Source: Xestospongia bergquistia (taxonomy: Eukaryota; Porifera; Demospongiae; Haplosclerida; Petrosiidae). Taken from it: DNA of 64,000 bases. The DNA is taken from contig OZ014420.1 in the NCBI GenBank assembly GCA_963965975.1, forward strand, positions 2,940,001 to 3,004,000, written 5' to 3'. The position numbers and the translations under genes were made by a program. The notes below the pieces were generated by a model. The model had not been told where the DNA came from. It saw nothing but the letters and a program-made list of their open reading frames with translations, and did not search any database. Positions 14,281-27,520 of this stretch are shown piece after piece. Each line of letters starts with the position of its first letter. Position 1 is the first letter of the stretch.

Positions 14281-17200
14281 TAATAGCAGTTTAATTATTT
14301 AGTCCCATAGAGTCCTATAGACTGAGCATTTTTCTTTATAAATATCACTCAATTGTCTAAACCTTCTAAACTCTTCAATTTAAAGACTTGAGAGTGTTAA
14401 TGCATACCAACTTACTAAACTGTTAATAGCAGTTTATTTAGTTAGTCCCATAAGTCCTTTAGACTGACCAGTTTAAATTATTCAATAGTCTAAACCTTCT
14501 TAAGTCTTTAAATTAAAGAGTTTAGAGTGTTAATGCAAACCAACTTTCTAAACTGCTAATAACAGTTTATTTATTTAGTTTCAAAGAGTCCTTTAGACTG
14601 AGCTCTTTACTTTATAAACTTCACTCAATAGTCTGAACCTTCTGAACTATTTAATTTAACGACTTTAGAGTCGTAATGCAAACTAACTTACTAAGCTGTT
14701 AATAACAGTTGATTTAGTTAGTTCCAAGGAGTCCTTTAGAATGAGCAGTTTACTTTATAAAATTTACTCGATAGTCTAAACCTTCTAAAGTCTCCAAATT
14801 AAAGACTTTAGAGTGTTAACGCAAACCAACTTCGTAAACTGTTAATAGCAGTTTATTTAGTTAGTCCCATAGAGTCCTTTAGACTGAGGAGTTTACTTTA
14901 TAAACTTCACAAAATAGTCTAAACCTTCAGAACTGTTTAATTTAAAGACTTTAGAGTGTTAATGCAAGCAAACTTACTAAACTGTTAATAGCAGTTTATT
15001 TAGTTAGTCCCATAGAGTCCTTTAGAATGAGCAGTTTACTTTCTAAAATTTACTCGATAGTCTAAACCTTCTAAAGTCTTTAAATTAGAGACTTTAGAGT
15101 GTTAATGCAAACCAAGTTACCAAACTGTTAAGAAAAGTTTATTTAGTTAGTCCCATGGAGTCCTTTAGACTGAGCTGTTTACTTTATAAAATTCACTCAA
15201 TAGTCTAAACCTTCTGAACTCTTTAATTTAAAGACTTTAGAGTGTTAATGCAAACGAACTTACTAAACTGTTAATAGCAGTTTATTTATTTAGTCGCATA
15301 AGTCCTTTAGACTGAGCAGTTTACTTTATAAAATTTACTCAATAGTCTAAACCTTCTAAAGTCTTTAAATTAAAGACTTTAGAGTGTTAATGCAAACCAA
15401 CTTCCTAAACTGTTAATAGCAGTTTATTTAGTAGTTTCATAATGTCCTTTAGACTAAGCTTTTTTCTTTTTTAAACTTCACTCAATAGTCTAAACCTTTT
15501 AAAGTCTTTAAATTAGAGACTTTAGACTTTTAATGCAAACAACCTCTCTAAACTCTTAATAGTAGATTACTTAGTTAGTCCCATGAAGTCGTTTAGAATG
15601 AGCAGTTTACATTATAAAATTTACTCAATGTCTAAACCTACTAAAGTCTTTATATTAAAGACTTCAGAGTGTAATGCAAACCAACTTACTAAACTTTTAA
15701 TAACAGTTTATTTAGTTAGTTTCATAGAGTCCTTTACACTGAGCTGTTTACTTTATAAACTTCACTCAATAGTCTAAACCTTCTAAACGCTGTAATTTAA
15801 AGACTTTAGAGTGTTAATGAAAACTAACTTACTAAACTGTTAATAGTACTTTATTTAGTTAGTGCCATAGAGTCCTTTAGAATGAACAGTTTACTTTATA
15901 AAATTTACTCAATAGTCTAAACCTTCTAAAGTCATTAAATTAGAGACTTTAGAGTGTTAATGCAAACCAACTTACTAAACTGTTAATAGCAGTTTATTTA
16001 GTTAGTCCCATTGAGTCCTTTAGACCTGTCAATTTACTTTATAAACTTAACTCAATAGTCTAAACCTTCTAAAGTCTTTAAATTAAAGTCTTTATAGTGT
16101 TAATGCAAACAAACTTACTGAACTGTTAATAGCATTTTATTTAGTTTGTCCCATAAAGTCCTCTAGAATGAGCAGTTTACTTTATAAAATTTACTTAATA
16201 GTCTAAACCTTCTAAACTCTTTAAATGAAAGACTTCAGATTGTTAATGCAAACCAACTTACTAAGCTGTCAGTAGCAGTGAATTTAGTTAGTTTGATAGA
16301 GTCCTTCAGACTGAGCTGTTTATTTTATAAACTTCACTCAATAGTCTAAACATTCTAAACTCTTTTATTTAAAGATTTTAGACGGTTAATTCAAACCAAC
16401 TTACTAAACAGTTAATAGCAGTTTAATTATTTAGTTCCATAGAGTCCTATAAACTGAGCATTTTTCTTTATAAATATCACTCAATTGTCTAAACCTTCTA
16501 AACTCTTTAATTTAAGGACTTGAGAGTGTTAATGCATACCAACTTAATAAACTGTTAATAGCAGTTTATTTAGTTAGTCCCATAAGTCCTTTAGACTGAC
16601 CAGTTTACTTTATTCAATAGTCTAAACCTTCTTAAGTCTTTAAATTAAAGAGTTTAGAGTGTTAATGCAAACCAACTTTCTAAACTGCTAATAACAGTTT
16701 ATTTATTTAGTTTCAAAGAGTCCTTTAGACTGAGCTCTTTACTTTATAAACTTCACTCAATAGTCTGAACCTTCTGAACTATTTAATTTAACGACTTTAG
16801 AGTCGTAATGCAAACTAACTTACTAAGCTGTTAATAACAGTTGATTTAGTTAGTTCCAAGGAGTCCTTTAGAATGAGCAGTTTACTTTATAAAATTTACT
16901 CGATAGTCTAAACCTTCTAAAGTCTCTAAATTAAAGACTTTAGAGTGTTAATGCAAGCAAACTTACTAAACTGTTAATAGCAGTTTATTTAGTTAGTCCC
17001 ATAGAGTCCTTTAGAATGAGCAGTTTAGTTTCTAAAATTTACTCGATAGTCTAAACCTTCTAAAGTCTTTAAATTAGAGACTTTATAGTGTTAATGCAAA
17101 CCAAGTTACCAAACTGTTAAGAACAGTTTATTTAGTTAGTCCCATAGAGTCCTTTAGACTGATCTGTTTACTTTATAAAATTCACTCAATAGTCTAAACC

Positions 17201-17400
17201 TTCTGAACTCTTTAATTTAAAGACTTTAGAGTGTTAATGCAAACGAACTTACTAAACTGTTAATAGCAGTTTATTTAGTTAGTCCCATAAGTCCTTTAGA
17301 CTGAGCAGTTTACTTTATAAAATTTACTCAATAGTCTAAACCTTCTAAAGTCTTTAAATTAAAGACTTTAGAGTGTTAATGCTAACCAACTTACTAAACT
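14281..17400 (+). repeat. Two further partial copies with a foreign segment between them
   Basis: The tcctata unit appears again at 14,313 and 16,445. From 14,281 and 16,413 the sequence matches at an offset of 2,132 bp, which falls to 1,989 bp by 14,962/16,951, so the second copy has lost exactly one monomer (143 bp). The first partial copy also includes atgcaagcaa monomers that belong to the 6.9-kb phase of H1, so it is a mosaic. Segment 15,975-16,411, between the two copies, comes from another phase. Confidence 0.8.
15975..16411 (+). repeat. Near-identical displaced copy of 840-1,276
   Basis: About 437 bp (three monomers) match 840-1,276 at a constant offset of 15,135 bp, with only one or two differences seen (for example tttagagt against tttatagt). 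Rare variants are shared: acctgtcaattt, ttagtttgtccc, aagtcctctagaatg, aaatgaaagacttcag, ctgtcagtagcagtg and gagtccttcag. Other copies of this phase (1,729; 7,523; 17,711) lack several of these. The match stops abruptly after cttactaaac at about 16,409. Gene conversion or a recent duplication jump is inferred. Confidence 0.85.
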
Positions 17401-17410
17401 GTTAATGGCA

Positions 17411-20400
17411 GTTTATTTAGTTAGTCTCATAGAGTCCTTTACATTGAGCTGTTTACTTTATAAACTTCAGTCAATAGTCTAAACCTTCTAAAGTCTTTAT
17501 AATAAAGACTTTAGAGGCTTAATGCAAACCAACTTACTAAACTGTTTATAGCAGGTTTTTTCGTTAGTCCCATAGAGTCCTTTAGACTGAGCTGTTTACT
17601 TTATAAAATTTACTCAATAGTCTAAACCTTCTAAAGCTTTTCAATTAAAGACTTTAGATTGTTAATGCTAACCAACTTACGAAACTGTTAACAGCAGTTT
17701 ATTTATTTAGTCCCTTTGAGTCCTTTACACCTATCAGTTTACTTTATAAACTTAACTCAATAGTCTAAACCTTCTAAAGTCTTTAAATTAAAGTCTTTAG
17801 AGTGTTAATGCAAACCAACTTACTGAACTGTTAATAGCATTTTATTTAGTTAGTCCCTTAAAGTCCTCTAGAATAAGCAGTTTACTCTATAAAATTTACT
17901 TAATAGTCTAAACCTTCTAAACTCGTTAAATTAAAGACTTTAGAGTGTTAATGCAAACCAACTTACTAAACTGTCAATAGCAGTGAATTTACTTAGTTTG
18001 ATAGAGTCCTTTAGACTTAGCTGTTTACTTTATAAAATTCACTCAATAGTCTAAACCTTCTAAACTCTTTAATTTTAGACTTTAGTGTGTTAATGCAAAC
18101 CAACTTACAAAACAGTTAATAGCAGTTTATTTAGTTAGTCCGATAAGTCCTTTAGACTGACCAGTTTACTTTACTCAATAGTCTAAATCTTCTAAAGTCT
18201 TTAAATTAAAGACTTTAGAGTGTTAATGCAAACGAACTTACTAAACTGTTAATAGTGGTTTGTCTTGTTAGTTTCATAGAGTCCTTTAGATTGAGCTGTT
18301 TACTTTATAAACTTCACTCAATAGTCTCAACCTTCTAAAGTCTTTAAATTAGAGACTTTAGAGTTTTAATGCAAACAAACTTACTAAACTGTTAATAGCA
18401 GTTGATTTATTTAGTCACATAGAGTCCTTTAGAATGAGCGATATACTTTATAAAATTCACTCCATAGTATGAACCTTCTAAAGTCATTAAATTAAAGACT
18501 TTATAGTGTTAATGCAAACCAACTCACTAAAGTGTTAATAGCAGTTTATTTATTTAGTCCCATAGAGTCCTTTAGAATGAGCTGTTTACTTTAGAAAATT
18601 TACTCGATAGTCTAAAACTTCTAAATTTTTTAAATTAGTGACTTCATAGTTTTAATGCTAAAAAACTTACTAAACTGTTAATAAAAGTTTATTCAGTTAG
18701 TCCCATAGAATCCTTTAGACTGAAGTGTTTACTTTATAAAATTCACTCAATAGTCTAAAACTTCTAAACTCTTTAATTTAAAAAGTTTAGAGTTTTAATG
18801 CAAACCATCTTAATAAACAGTTAATAGCAGTTTATTTAGTTAGTCCCATAGAGTCCTTTAGACTGACCAGTTTACTTTTAAACGTCACTCAATAGTCTAA
18901 ACCTTCTAAACTCTTTAATTTAAAGACTTTAGAGTGTTAATGCAGACCAACTTATAAAACTGTTAATAGCAGTTTATTTAGTTAGTCCAATAAGTCCTTT
19001 AGACTGGCCAGTTTACTTTATAAAATTTACTCAATTGTGTAAACCTTCTAAAGTCTTTAAATTAAAGACTTAAGAGCGTTAATGTAAACCAACTTGTTAT
19101 ACTGTTAATACCATTTTATTTATTTAGTGCCATTAAGTCCTTTAGACTGAGCAGTTTACTTCACAAATTTCACTTATTAGTCTAAGGCTTCTAAAGTCTT
19201 TAAATTAAAGACTTTAGACCGTTATGCAAACCAACTTACTAAACTGTTAATAGCAGTTTATTTAGTTAGTCCCATTAAGTCCTTTAGACTGACCAGTTTA
19301 CTTTATAAAATATACTCAATAGTTTAAACCTTCTAAAGTCTTTAAATTAAAGACTTTAGAGTGTTAATGCAAACCAACTTACTGAACTGTTAATAGCAGT
19401 TTATATAGTTAGTTTCATAGAGTCCTTTAGAATGAGCAGTTTAATTTATAAAATTTTCTCAGTAGTCTAAACCTTCTTAAGTCTTTAAATTGAAGCCTGT
19501 AGAGTATTAATGCAAACCAACATACTAAACTGTTAATAACAGTTTATTTAGTTTGTCCCATAGAGTCCTTTAGATTGAGCTCTTCACTTTTAAACTTCAC
19601 TCAATAGTCTAAACCTTCTGAACACTTTAATTAAAGACTTTAGAGTCTTAATGCAAACCAACTTACTAAACTGTTAATAGCAGTTTCTTTAGTTAGTCCC
19701 ATAGAGTCTTTTTGAATGAGTAGTTTACTTTATAAAATTTACTCGATAGTCTAAACCTTCTAAAGTCTTTAAATTAAAGATTTTGGAGTGTTAATGCAAA
19801 CAAACTTACTAAACTGTTAATAAAAGTTTATTTAGTTAGTCCCATAGAGTCCTTTAGACTGAGCTCTTTACTTTATAAAATTCACTCAGTAGTCTAAACC
19901 TTATAAAATCTTTAATTTAAAGACTTTAAAGTCTTAATGCAAACCAACTTACTAAACAGTTAATAGCAGTTTATCTATTTAGTCCCATAGAGTCCTATAG
20001 ACTGAGCATTTTTCTTTATAAACATCACTCAATTGTCTAAACCTTCTAAACTCTTTAATTTAAAGACTTTAGAGTGTTAATGCATACCAACTTACTAAAT
20101 TGTTAATAGCAGTGTATTTAGTTAGTCCCATAAGTCCTTTAGACTGATCAGTTTAATTTATTGAATAGTCTAAACCTTCTAAAGTCTTTAAATTAAAGAG
20201 TTTAGAGTGTTAATGCAAACCAACTTTCTAAACTGTTAATAACAGTTTATTTAGTTAGTTTCAAAGAGTCCTTTAGACTGAGCTCTTTACTTTATAAACT
20301 TCACTCAATATTCTGAACGTTCTGAACTATTTAATTTAAAGACTTTAGAGTCTTAATGCAAACCAACTTACTAAGCTGTTAATAACAGTTGATTTAGTTA

Positions 20401-21480
20401 GTTCCATAAAGTCCTTTAGAATGAGCAGTTTACTTTATAAAATTTACTCGATAGTCTAAACCTTCTAAAGTCTCTAAATTAAAGACTTTAGAGTCTTAAT
20501 GCAAAGCAACTTCGTAAACTATTAATAGCAGTTTATTTAGTTAGTCCCATAGAGTCATTTATACTGAGCAGTTTACTTTATAAACTTCACTCAATAGTCT
20601 AAACCTTCTAAACTCTATAATTTAAAGACTTTAGAGTGTTAATGCAGACCAACTTACTAAACTGTTAATAGCAGTTTATTTAGTTAGTCCCATAAGTCCT
20701 TTAGACTGACTAATTTACTTTACTAAATAGTCTAAACCTTCTAAAGTCTTTAAATTAAAGACTGTAGTGTTTTAATGCAAACCAACTTACTAAACTGTTA
20801 ATAGCAGTTTATTTAGTAGTTTCATAGAGTCCTTTAGACTGAGCTGTTTACTTTTTTAAACTTCACTGAATAGTCTAAACCTTCTAAAGTCTTTAAATTA
20901 GAGACTTTAGACATTTAATGCAAACCACCTTTCTAAACAGTTAATAGTAGTTTATTTAGTTAGTCCCATAGAGTCGTTTAAAATGAGCAGTTTACTTTAT
21001 AAAATTTACTCAATGTCTAAACCTTCTAAAGTCTTTATATTAAAGACTTCATAGTGTAATGCAAACCAACTTACTAAACTTTTAATAACAGTTTACTTAG
21101 TTAGTTTCATAGTATCCTTTTCACTGAGCTCTTTACTTTATAAACTTCACTCAATAGTCTAAACCTTCTAAACGCTTTAATTTAAAGACTTTAGAGTGTT
21201 AATGCAAACCAACTTACAAAACAGTTAATAGCAGTTTATTTAGTTAGTCCCATAGAGTCCTTTAGAATGAGCAGTTTACTTTATAAAATTTACTCGATAG
21301 TCTAAACCTTCTAAAGTCTTTAAATTAGAGACTTTAGAGTGTTAATGCAAACCAGCTTACTAAACTGCTAATAACAGTTTATTTAGTTAGTCCCATAGAG
21401 TGCTTTAGACTGAGCGGTTTATTTTATAAACTTCACCAAATAGTCTAAACCTTCTGAACTCTTTAATTTAAAGACTTTAG
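17411..21480 (+). repeat. Large higher-order repeat, copy H3, shortened
   Basis: Starts at the same monomer phase as H1 and H2 (type E marker 17,551, cccttt(gag) marker 17,711). The offset to H1 is 15,982-15,983 bp up to the tttgatag unit at 17,998, then 14,847 bp at the ttttagac marker (3,226 and 18,073). So 1,135 bp (eight monomers) are missing relative to H1, and 841 bp (six) relative to H2. The later part follows H2 closely: gcgatata 18,438, taccatt 19,109 and tcctata 19,993, at spacings of 671 and 884 bp. Homology to the H phase fades near 21.5 kb. Confidence 0.82.
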
Positions 21481-22191
21481 AGTGTTAATGCAAACCAACT
21501 TCCTAAACTGTTAACAGCAGTTTATTTAGTTAGTCCCATAAGTCCTTTAGACTGACTAGTTTACTTTATAAAATTTACTCAATAGTCTAAACCTTCTAAA
21601 GTCTTTAAATTAAAGACTTTAGAGTGTTAATGCAAACCAACTTACTAAACTCTTAATAGCAGTTTATATAATTAGTTTCTTAGAGTCCTTTAGACTGACC
21701 CGTTTACATTATAAAATTTACTCAATAGTCTAAACCTTCTAAAGTCTTAAAAAAAAGACTTTAAAGAGTTAATGCAAACAACTTATTATACTCTTAATAC
21801 CATTTTATTTAGTTAGTGCGATTAAGTCCTTCACACTGAGCAATTTACTTTATAAATTTTACTCAATAGTCTACACTTTCTAAAGTCATTAAATTAAAGA
21901 CTTTAGAGTGTTAATGCAAACCAACTTTCTAAACTGTTAATAGCAGTATATTTAGTTAGTCCCATAGAGTGCTTTAGACTGACTAGTTTACTTTAAAAAA
22001 TTTACTCAAGAGTCTAAACCTTCTAGATTCTTTATATTAAAGACTTTAGAGTCTTAATGCAAACCAAATTACTAAACTGTTAATAGCAGTTTTTATAATT
22101 AGTTTCATTGAGTTTTTTAGACTGAGCTGTTTACTTTATAAACTTCACTCATTAGTCTAAACCTTCAAAAGTCTTTAAATTAAAGACTTTA

Positions 22192-23130
22192 GAATAGAGT
22201 CCTTTAGAATGAGCAGTTTACTTTTATAAAATTTACTCGATAGTCTAAACCTTCTAAAGTCTATAAATTAAAGACTTTAGAGTGTTAATGCAAACCAACT
22301 TACTAAACTGTTAATAGCAGTTTATTTAGTTAGTCCCATAGAGTCCTTTAGACTGACCTTTTTACTTTATAAACTTCACTCAATAGTCTAAACCTTCTGA
22401 ACTCTTTAATTTAAAGACTTTAGTGTCTTAATGTAAACCAACTTACTAAACTGTTAATAGCAGTTTATTTAGTTAGTCCCATAGAGTCCTTTAGAATGAG
22501 AAGTTTACTTTATAAAATTTGTTATATAGTCTAAACCTTCTAATGTCTTTAAATTAAAGACTTTAGAGTGTTAACGCAAACCAACTTACTAAACTGTTAA
22601 TAACAGTTTATTTATTTAGTCCTATAGAGTCCTTTAGATTAGCTGTTTACTTTATAAACTTCACTCAATAGTCTAAACCTTCTAAACTCTTTAATTTAAG
22701 ACTTTAGTGTGCTAATGCAAACAAACTTACAAAACTGTTAATAGCAGTTTATTTAGTTAGTCCCATAGAGTCCTTTAGACTGTGCAGTTTACTTTATAAA
22801 TATCACTCAATAGTCTAAACCTTCTAAACTCTTTAATTTAAAGAGTTTAGAGTGTTAATACAAACCAACTTACTAAACTGTTAACAGCAGTTTATTTAGT
22901 TAGTCCCATAAGTCCTTTAGACTGACCAGTTTACATTACTCAATAGTCTAAATCTTCTAAAGTCTTTAAATTAAAGACTTTAGAAATTTAATGCAAACCA
23001 ACTTACTAAATTGTTTATAGCAGTTTGTTTAGTTAGTCCAACAGCGTCCTTTAGAATGAGCAATATAATTTATAAAATTTAGTCAATAGTATAAACCTTC
23101 TAAAGTCATTAAATTAAAGACTTTAGAGGA
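22192..23130 (+). repeat. Relic of the large repeat, beginning at a broken monomer
   Basis: At about 22,192 aaagactttaga passes directly into atagagtcctttag, skipping about 55 bp of the monomer. What follows matches the H phase of 2,585 to about 3,620 and 8,235-9,130 in order: a cttttataaa unit, a gaactcttt B unit, a tatatagtc..ctaatg unit, a gattagc unit, a short C unit with tttacattactc, and a gcaatata unit at 23,060. After that the phase jumps to one like 4,400 or 10,200. These include monomers missing from H3. It is more diverged than H1-H3. Confidence 0.72.
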
Positions 23131-23879
23131 TTAATGCAAACCGACTTACTAAACTGTTAATAACAGTTTATTTGGTTAGTCCCATAGAGTCCTTTAGATT
23201 GAGCTCTTTACTTTGTAAACTTCACTCAATAGTCTAAATCTTTTAAACTCTTTATTTTAAAGACTTTAGAATGATAATGCAAAACATCTTACTAAACTGT
23301 TAATAGCGGTTTAATTAGCTAGTTTCATAGAGTCCTTTAGACTTAGCTGTTTACTTTATAAACTTCACTCAATAGTCTAAACCTTCTGAAGTCTTTAAAT
23401 TAAAGACTTTAGAGCGTTAATGCAAAGCAACTTATTATACTGTTAATTGCATTTTGTTTTGTTTGTGCCATTAAGTCATTTAGACTAAGCAATATACTTT
23501 CAAAATTTCACTTATTAGTCTAAGGTTTCTAAGCTCTTTAAATTAAAGACTTTATACCGTTAATGCAAACAAACATAGTAAACTGTTGATAGCAGTTTAT
23601 TTAGTTAGTCCCATAAGTCCTTTAGACTGAGCAGTTTACTTTATAAAAATTACTCAATAGTGTAAACCTTCTAAAGTCTTTAAATTAAAGACTTAAGAGT
23701 GGTAATGCAAGCCAACTTACTAAAGTGTTAATAGCAGTTTATTTAGTTAGTCCCATAGGTCCTTTAGACTGAGTAGTTTACCTTATAAAATTTACTCAAT
23801 AGTGTAAACATTCTAAAGTCTTTAAATTAAAGACTTCAGAGTGTTAATGCAAACCAACTTACTAAACTGTTGATGGCAG

Positions 23880-25213
23880 TTTATTTAGTTAGTTTCATAG
23901 AGTCCTTTAGACTTAGATGTTTACTTTATAAACTTCGCTCAATAGTCTAAACCTTCTAAACTCTTTAATTTAAAGACTTCAGAGTGTTAATGCAAACAAA
24001 ATTACTAAACTGTTAATAGCAGTTTATTTAGTTAGTCCCTTTGAGTCCTTTAGAATGTGCAGTTTACTTTATAAAACTTACTCAATAGTCTAAACCTTCT
24101 AAAGTCTTTAAATTAAAGACTTTAGATTGTAAATGCAAACCAACTTACTAAACTGTTAATAACAGTTTATTTATTTAATCCCATCAATTCCTTTAGAGAG
24201 CTCTTTACTTTATAAACTTCATTCAATAATCTAAACCTTCTAAACTCTTTAATTTAAAGACTTTAGTTTGTTAATGCAAACCAACTTACTCAACTGTTAG
24301 TAACAGTTTATTTAGGTACTCCCATAGAGTACTTTTGACAGATCAGTTTACCTTATAAACATTACTCAACAGTCTAAACCTTCTAAAGTCTTTAAATTAA
24401 AGACTTTAGAGTGTTAATGCAAACGAACATACTAAACTATTCATAGCAGTTTATTTAGTTAGCCCCATATGGTCCTTTAAAACTGTCAGTTTTCTTTATA
24501 AACTTCACTCAACAGTCTAAACCTTCTAAAATCTTTAAATTAAAGACTTTAGAGTGTTAATGCAAACAAACTTACTAAACTGTTAATAGCAGTTTATTTA
24601 GTTAGTTTCATAGAGTCCTTTAGACTGAGCTCTTTTCTTTATAAACTTCGCGCATTAGTCTAAACCTTCCAAACTCTTTAATTTAAAGACTTTAGTGTGT
24701 TAATGTAAACAAACTTACTAAACTGTTAATAGCAGTTTATTTAGTCAGTCCCTTTGAGTCCTTTAGATTGAGCAGTTTACTTTATAAAACTTACTCAATA
24801 GTCTAAACCTTTTAAAGTCTTTAAATTAAAGACTTTAGAGTGTAAATGCAATCCAACTTACTAAACTATTAATAACAGTTTATTTAGTTAGTCCCATATA
24901 TTCCTTTAGAGAGCTCTTTACTTTATAAACTTCATTCAATAGTCTAAACCTTCTAAACTCTTTAATTTAAAGACTTTAGAGTGTTAATGCAAACCAACTT
25001 ACTCAACTGTTAGTAACAGTTTATTTAGATAGTCCAATAGAGTCCTTTTGACAGATCAGTTTACCTTATAAACTTTACTCAACAGTCTAAACCTTCTAAT
25101 GTCTTTAAATTAAAGACTTTAGAGTGTTAATGCAAACGAACTTACTAAACTATTCATAGCAGTTTATTTAGTTAGTCCCATAGAGTCCTTTAATACTGTC
25201 AGTTTACTTTGTA
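23880..25213 (+). repeat. 5-mer repeated at 713 bp
   Basis: Four markers share one offset of 713 bp: tttcatag (23,893 and 24,606), cctttgagtc (24,038 and 24,751), ctttagagag (24,191 and 24,904) and actgtcag (24,482 and 25,195). The ctttagagag units lack the actg or aatg of the usual ctttagactgag. The match ends about 25,213, where the second copy continues into a gtctaagg (D-like) unit. The second copy is therefore slightly incomplete. Confidence 0.85.
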
Positions 25214-27520
25214 AATTTCACTCAATAGTCTAAGGCTTCTAAAGTCTTTAAATTAAAGACTTTAGACCGTTAATGCAAACCAACCTACTAAACTGTTAAT
25301 AGCAGTTTATTTCGTTAGTCCCGTAGATCCTTTAGAATGAGCAGTTTACATTATAAACCTTACTCAATTGTCTAACTCTTCTAAAGTCTTTAAATTAAAG
25401 ACTTTAGAGTATTAATGCAAACCAACTTACTATAGGGTTAATAACAGTTTATTTAGTTAGTACCATAGAGTCCTTTAGAATAAGCTGTTTACTTTATAAA
25501 CTTCATTCTATAGTCTAAACCTTCTAAACTCTTTAATTTAAAGACTTTAGAGAGTTAATGCTAACTAACTAACTGAGCTGTTTATAGCAGTTTATTTAGT
25601 TATTCCCATAGAGTCCTTTAGAATGAGCAGTTTACTTTATAAAATTTACTCCGTAGTCTAAACCTTCTAAAGTCTTTAAATTAAAGAGTTTAAAGTATTA
25701 ATGCAAACCAACCTACTAAACTGTTAATGGCAGTTTATTTAGTTAGTTTATAGAGTCCTTTAGACTGAGCTGTTTACTTTATAAACTTCACTCAATAGTC
25801 TAAACCTTCTAAAGCCTTTATATTAAAGACTTTAGAGTTTTAACGCAAACAAACTTACTAAACTGTTAATAGCTATTTATTTAGTTAGCCCCATAGAGTC
25901 CTTTAGACTGAGCAGTTTACTTTATAAACTTTACTCAATAGTCTAAGCATTCTAAAGTCTTTAAATTAAAGACTTTAGAGTGTTAATACAAACAAACTTA
26001 CTAAACTGTTAATAGCAGTTTATTTAGTTAGTCCCATAGAGTCCTTTAGACCTATCTGTTTACTATAAAAACTTCACTCAGTAGTCTAAACCTTCTAAAG
26101 TCTTTAAATTAAAGACTTTAGAGTGTTAATGCAAACAAAATTACTAAACTGTTAATAGCAGTTTATTTAGTTAGTCTCATAGAGTCCTTTAGAATGAGCG
26201 GTTTACTTTATAAAATTCACTCAATAGTCTAAATCTTCTCAAGTCTTTACTTTAAAGACTTTATAGCGTTAATGCAAACCAACTTGTTATACTTTTAATA
26301 CCATTTTATTTAGTTAGTGCCATTAAGTCCTTTAGACTTTGCAGTGTACTTTGTAAATTTCACTTATTAGTCTAAGGCTTCTAATGTCTTTAAATTAAAG
26401 ACTTTACACCGTTATGCAAACCAACTTACTAAACTGTTAGTAGCAGTTTATTTAGTTAGTCCCATTAAGTCCTTTAAACTGAGCAGTTTATTTTGTAAAC
26501 ATCACTCATTAGTCTAAACCTTCTAAACTCTTTAATTTAAAGACTTTAGAGAGCTAATGCAAATCAACTTACTAAACTGTTAATAGCATTTTATTTAGTT
26601 AGTCCCATAAAGCCCGTTAGACTGAGCAGTTTACTTTATAAACTTCACACAATAGTCTAAACCTTCTAAACTATTTAATTTAAAGACTTTAGAGTGCTAA
26701 TGCAAACCAACTTACTAAACTGTTAATAACATTTTAAATTAGTTTGTCCCATAAGTCCTTTAGACTGAGTAGTTTAATTTATAAACTTCACTCAATAGTC
26801 CAAACCTTCTAAACTATTTAATTTAAAGACTTTAGAGTGCTAATGCCAACCAGCTTACTAAACTGTTAATAACATTCTATTTAGTTAGTCCCATAAGTCC
26901 TTTAGAATGACCAGTTTACTTTATAAAATTTACTCAATAGTCTAAACCTTCTAACGTCTTTAAATTAAAAAAGTTAAAGTGTTAATAAAAACCAACTTAC
27001 TAAACTGTTAATAACATTTTATTTAGTTAGTCCCATAGAGTCCTTTATACTGAGCTGTTTATTTATAACCTTCACTCAATAGTCTAAACCTTCTAAAATC
27101 TTTAATTTAAAGACTTTAGAGTGTTAACGCAAACCAACTTACTAAACTGTTAATAGCAGTTTATTTAGTTAGTCCCGTTAAGTCCTTTAGACTGATCAGT
27201 TTACTTTGTAAACTTTACTCAACAGTCTAAACCTTCTAAAGTTTTTATATTAAAGACCTTAGAGTGTTAATGCAAACCAACTTACTAAACTGTTCATAGC
27301 AGTTTATTTAGTTAGTTTCATAGAGTCCTTTAGACTGAGCTGTTTACTTTATAAACTTCACTCAATAGTCTAAACCTCTTTAAATTAAAGACTTTAGAGT
27401 GTTAATGCAAACCAACTTACTAAACTGTTAATAATAGTTTATTTAGTTTGTGCCATTAAGTCCTTTATACTAAGCAAAATACTTTAAAAATTTCACTTAT
27501 TAGTCTAAGGTTTCTAAGCT

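Larger units (their letters stand above)
7223..17410 (+). repeat. Large higher-order repeat, copy H2, internally expanded (10,188 bp)
   Basis: Starts and ends at the same monomer phase as H1 (type E marker 7,363 to 17,551 is 10,188 bp). The excess over H1 is 4,394 bp. This matches, within 1 bp, the sum of two internal repeat spacings measured with the tcctata marker (10,644 to 12,906 is 2,262; 14,313 to 16,445 is 2,132). H2 is thus one 5.79-kb repeat swollen by two rounds of internal duplication. It lacks the two monomers that H1 keeps near 1.9-2.2 kb: at 7,679 the tctagaatgagcag unit runs straight into actcgata. Confidence 0.82.

Noticed and set aside
15583-15777. Open reading frame of 64 codons on the + strand, similar to the one at 5,841
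   Set aside because: The two frames sit at the same higher-order repeat position, so their similarity reflects the DNA repeat and not protein conservation. It is not a gene.
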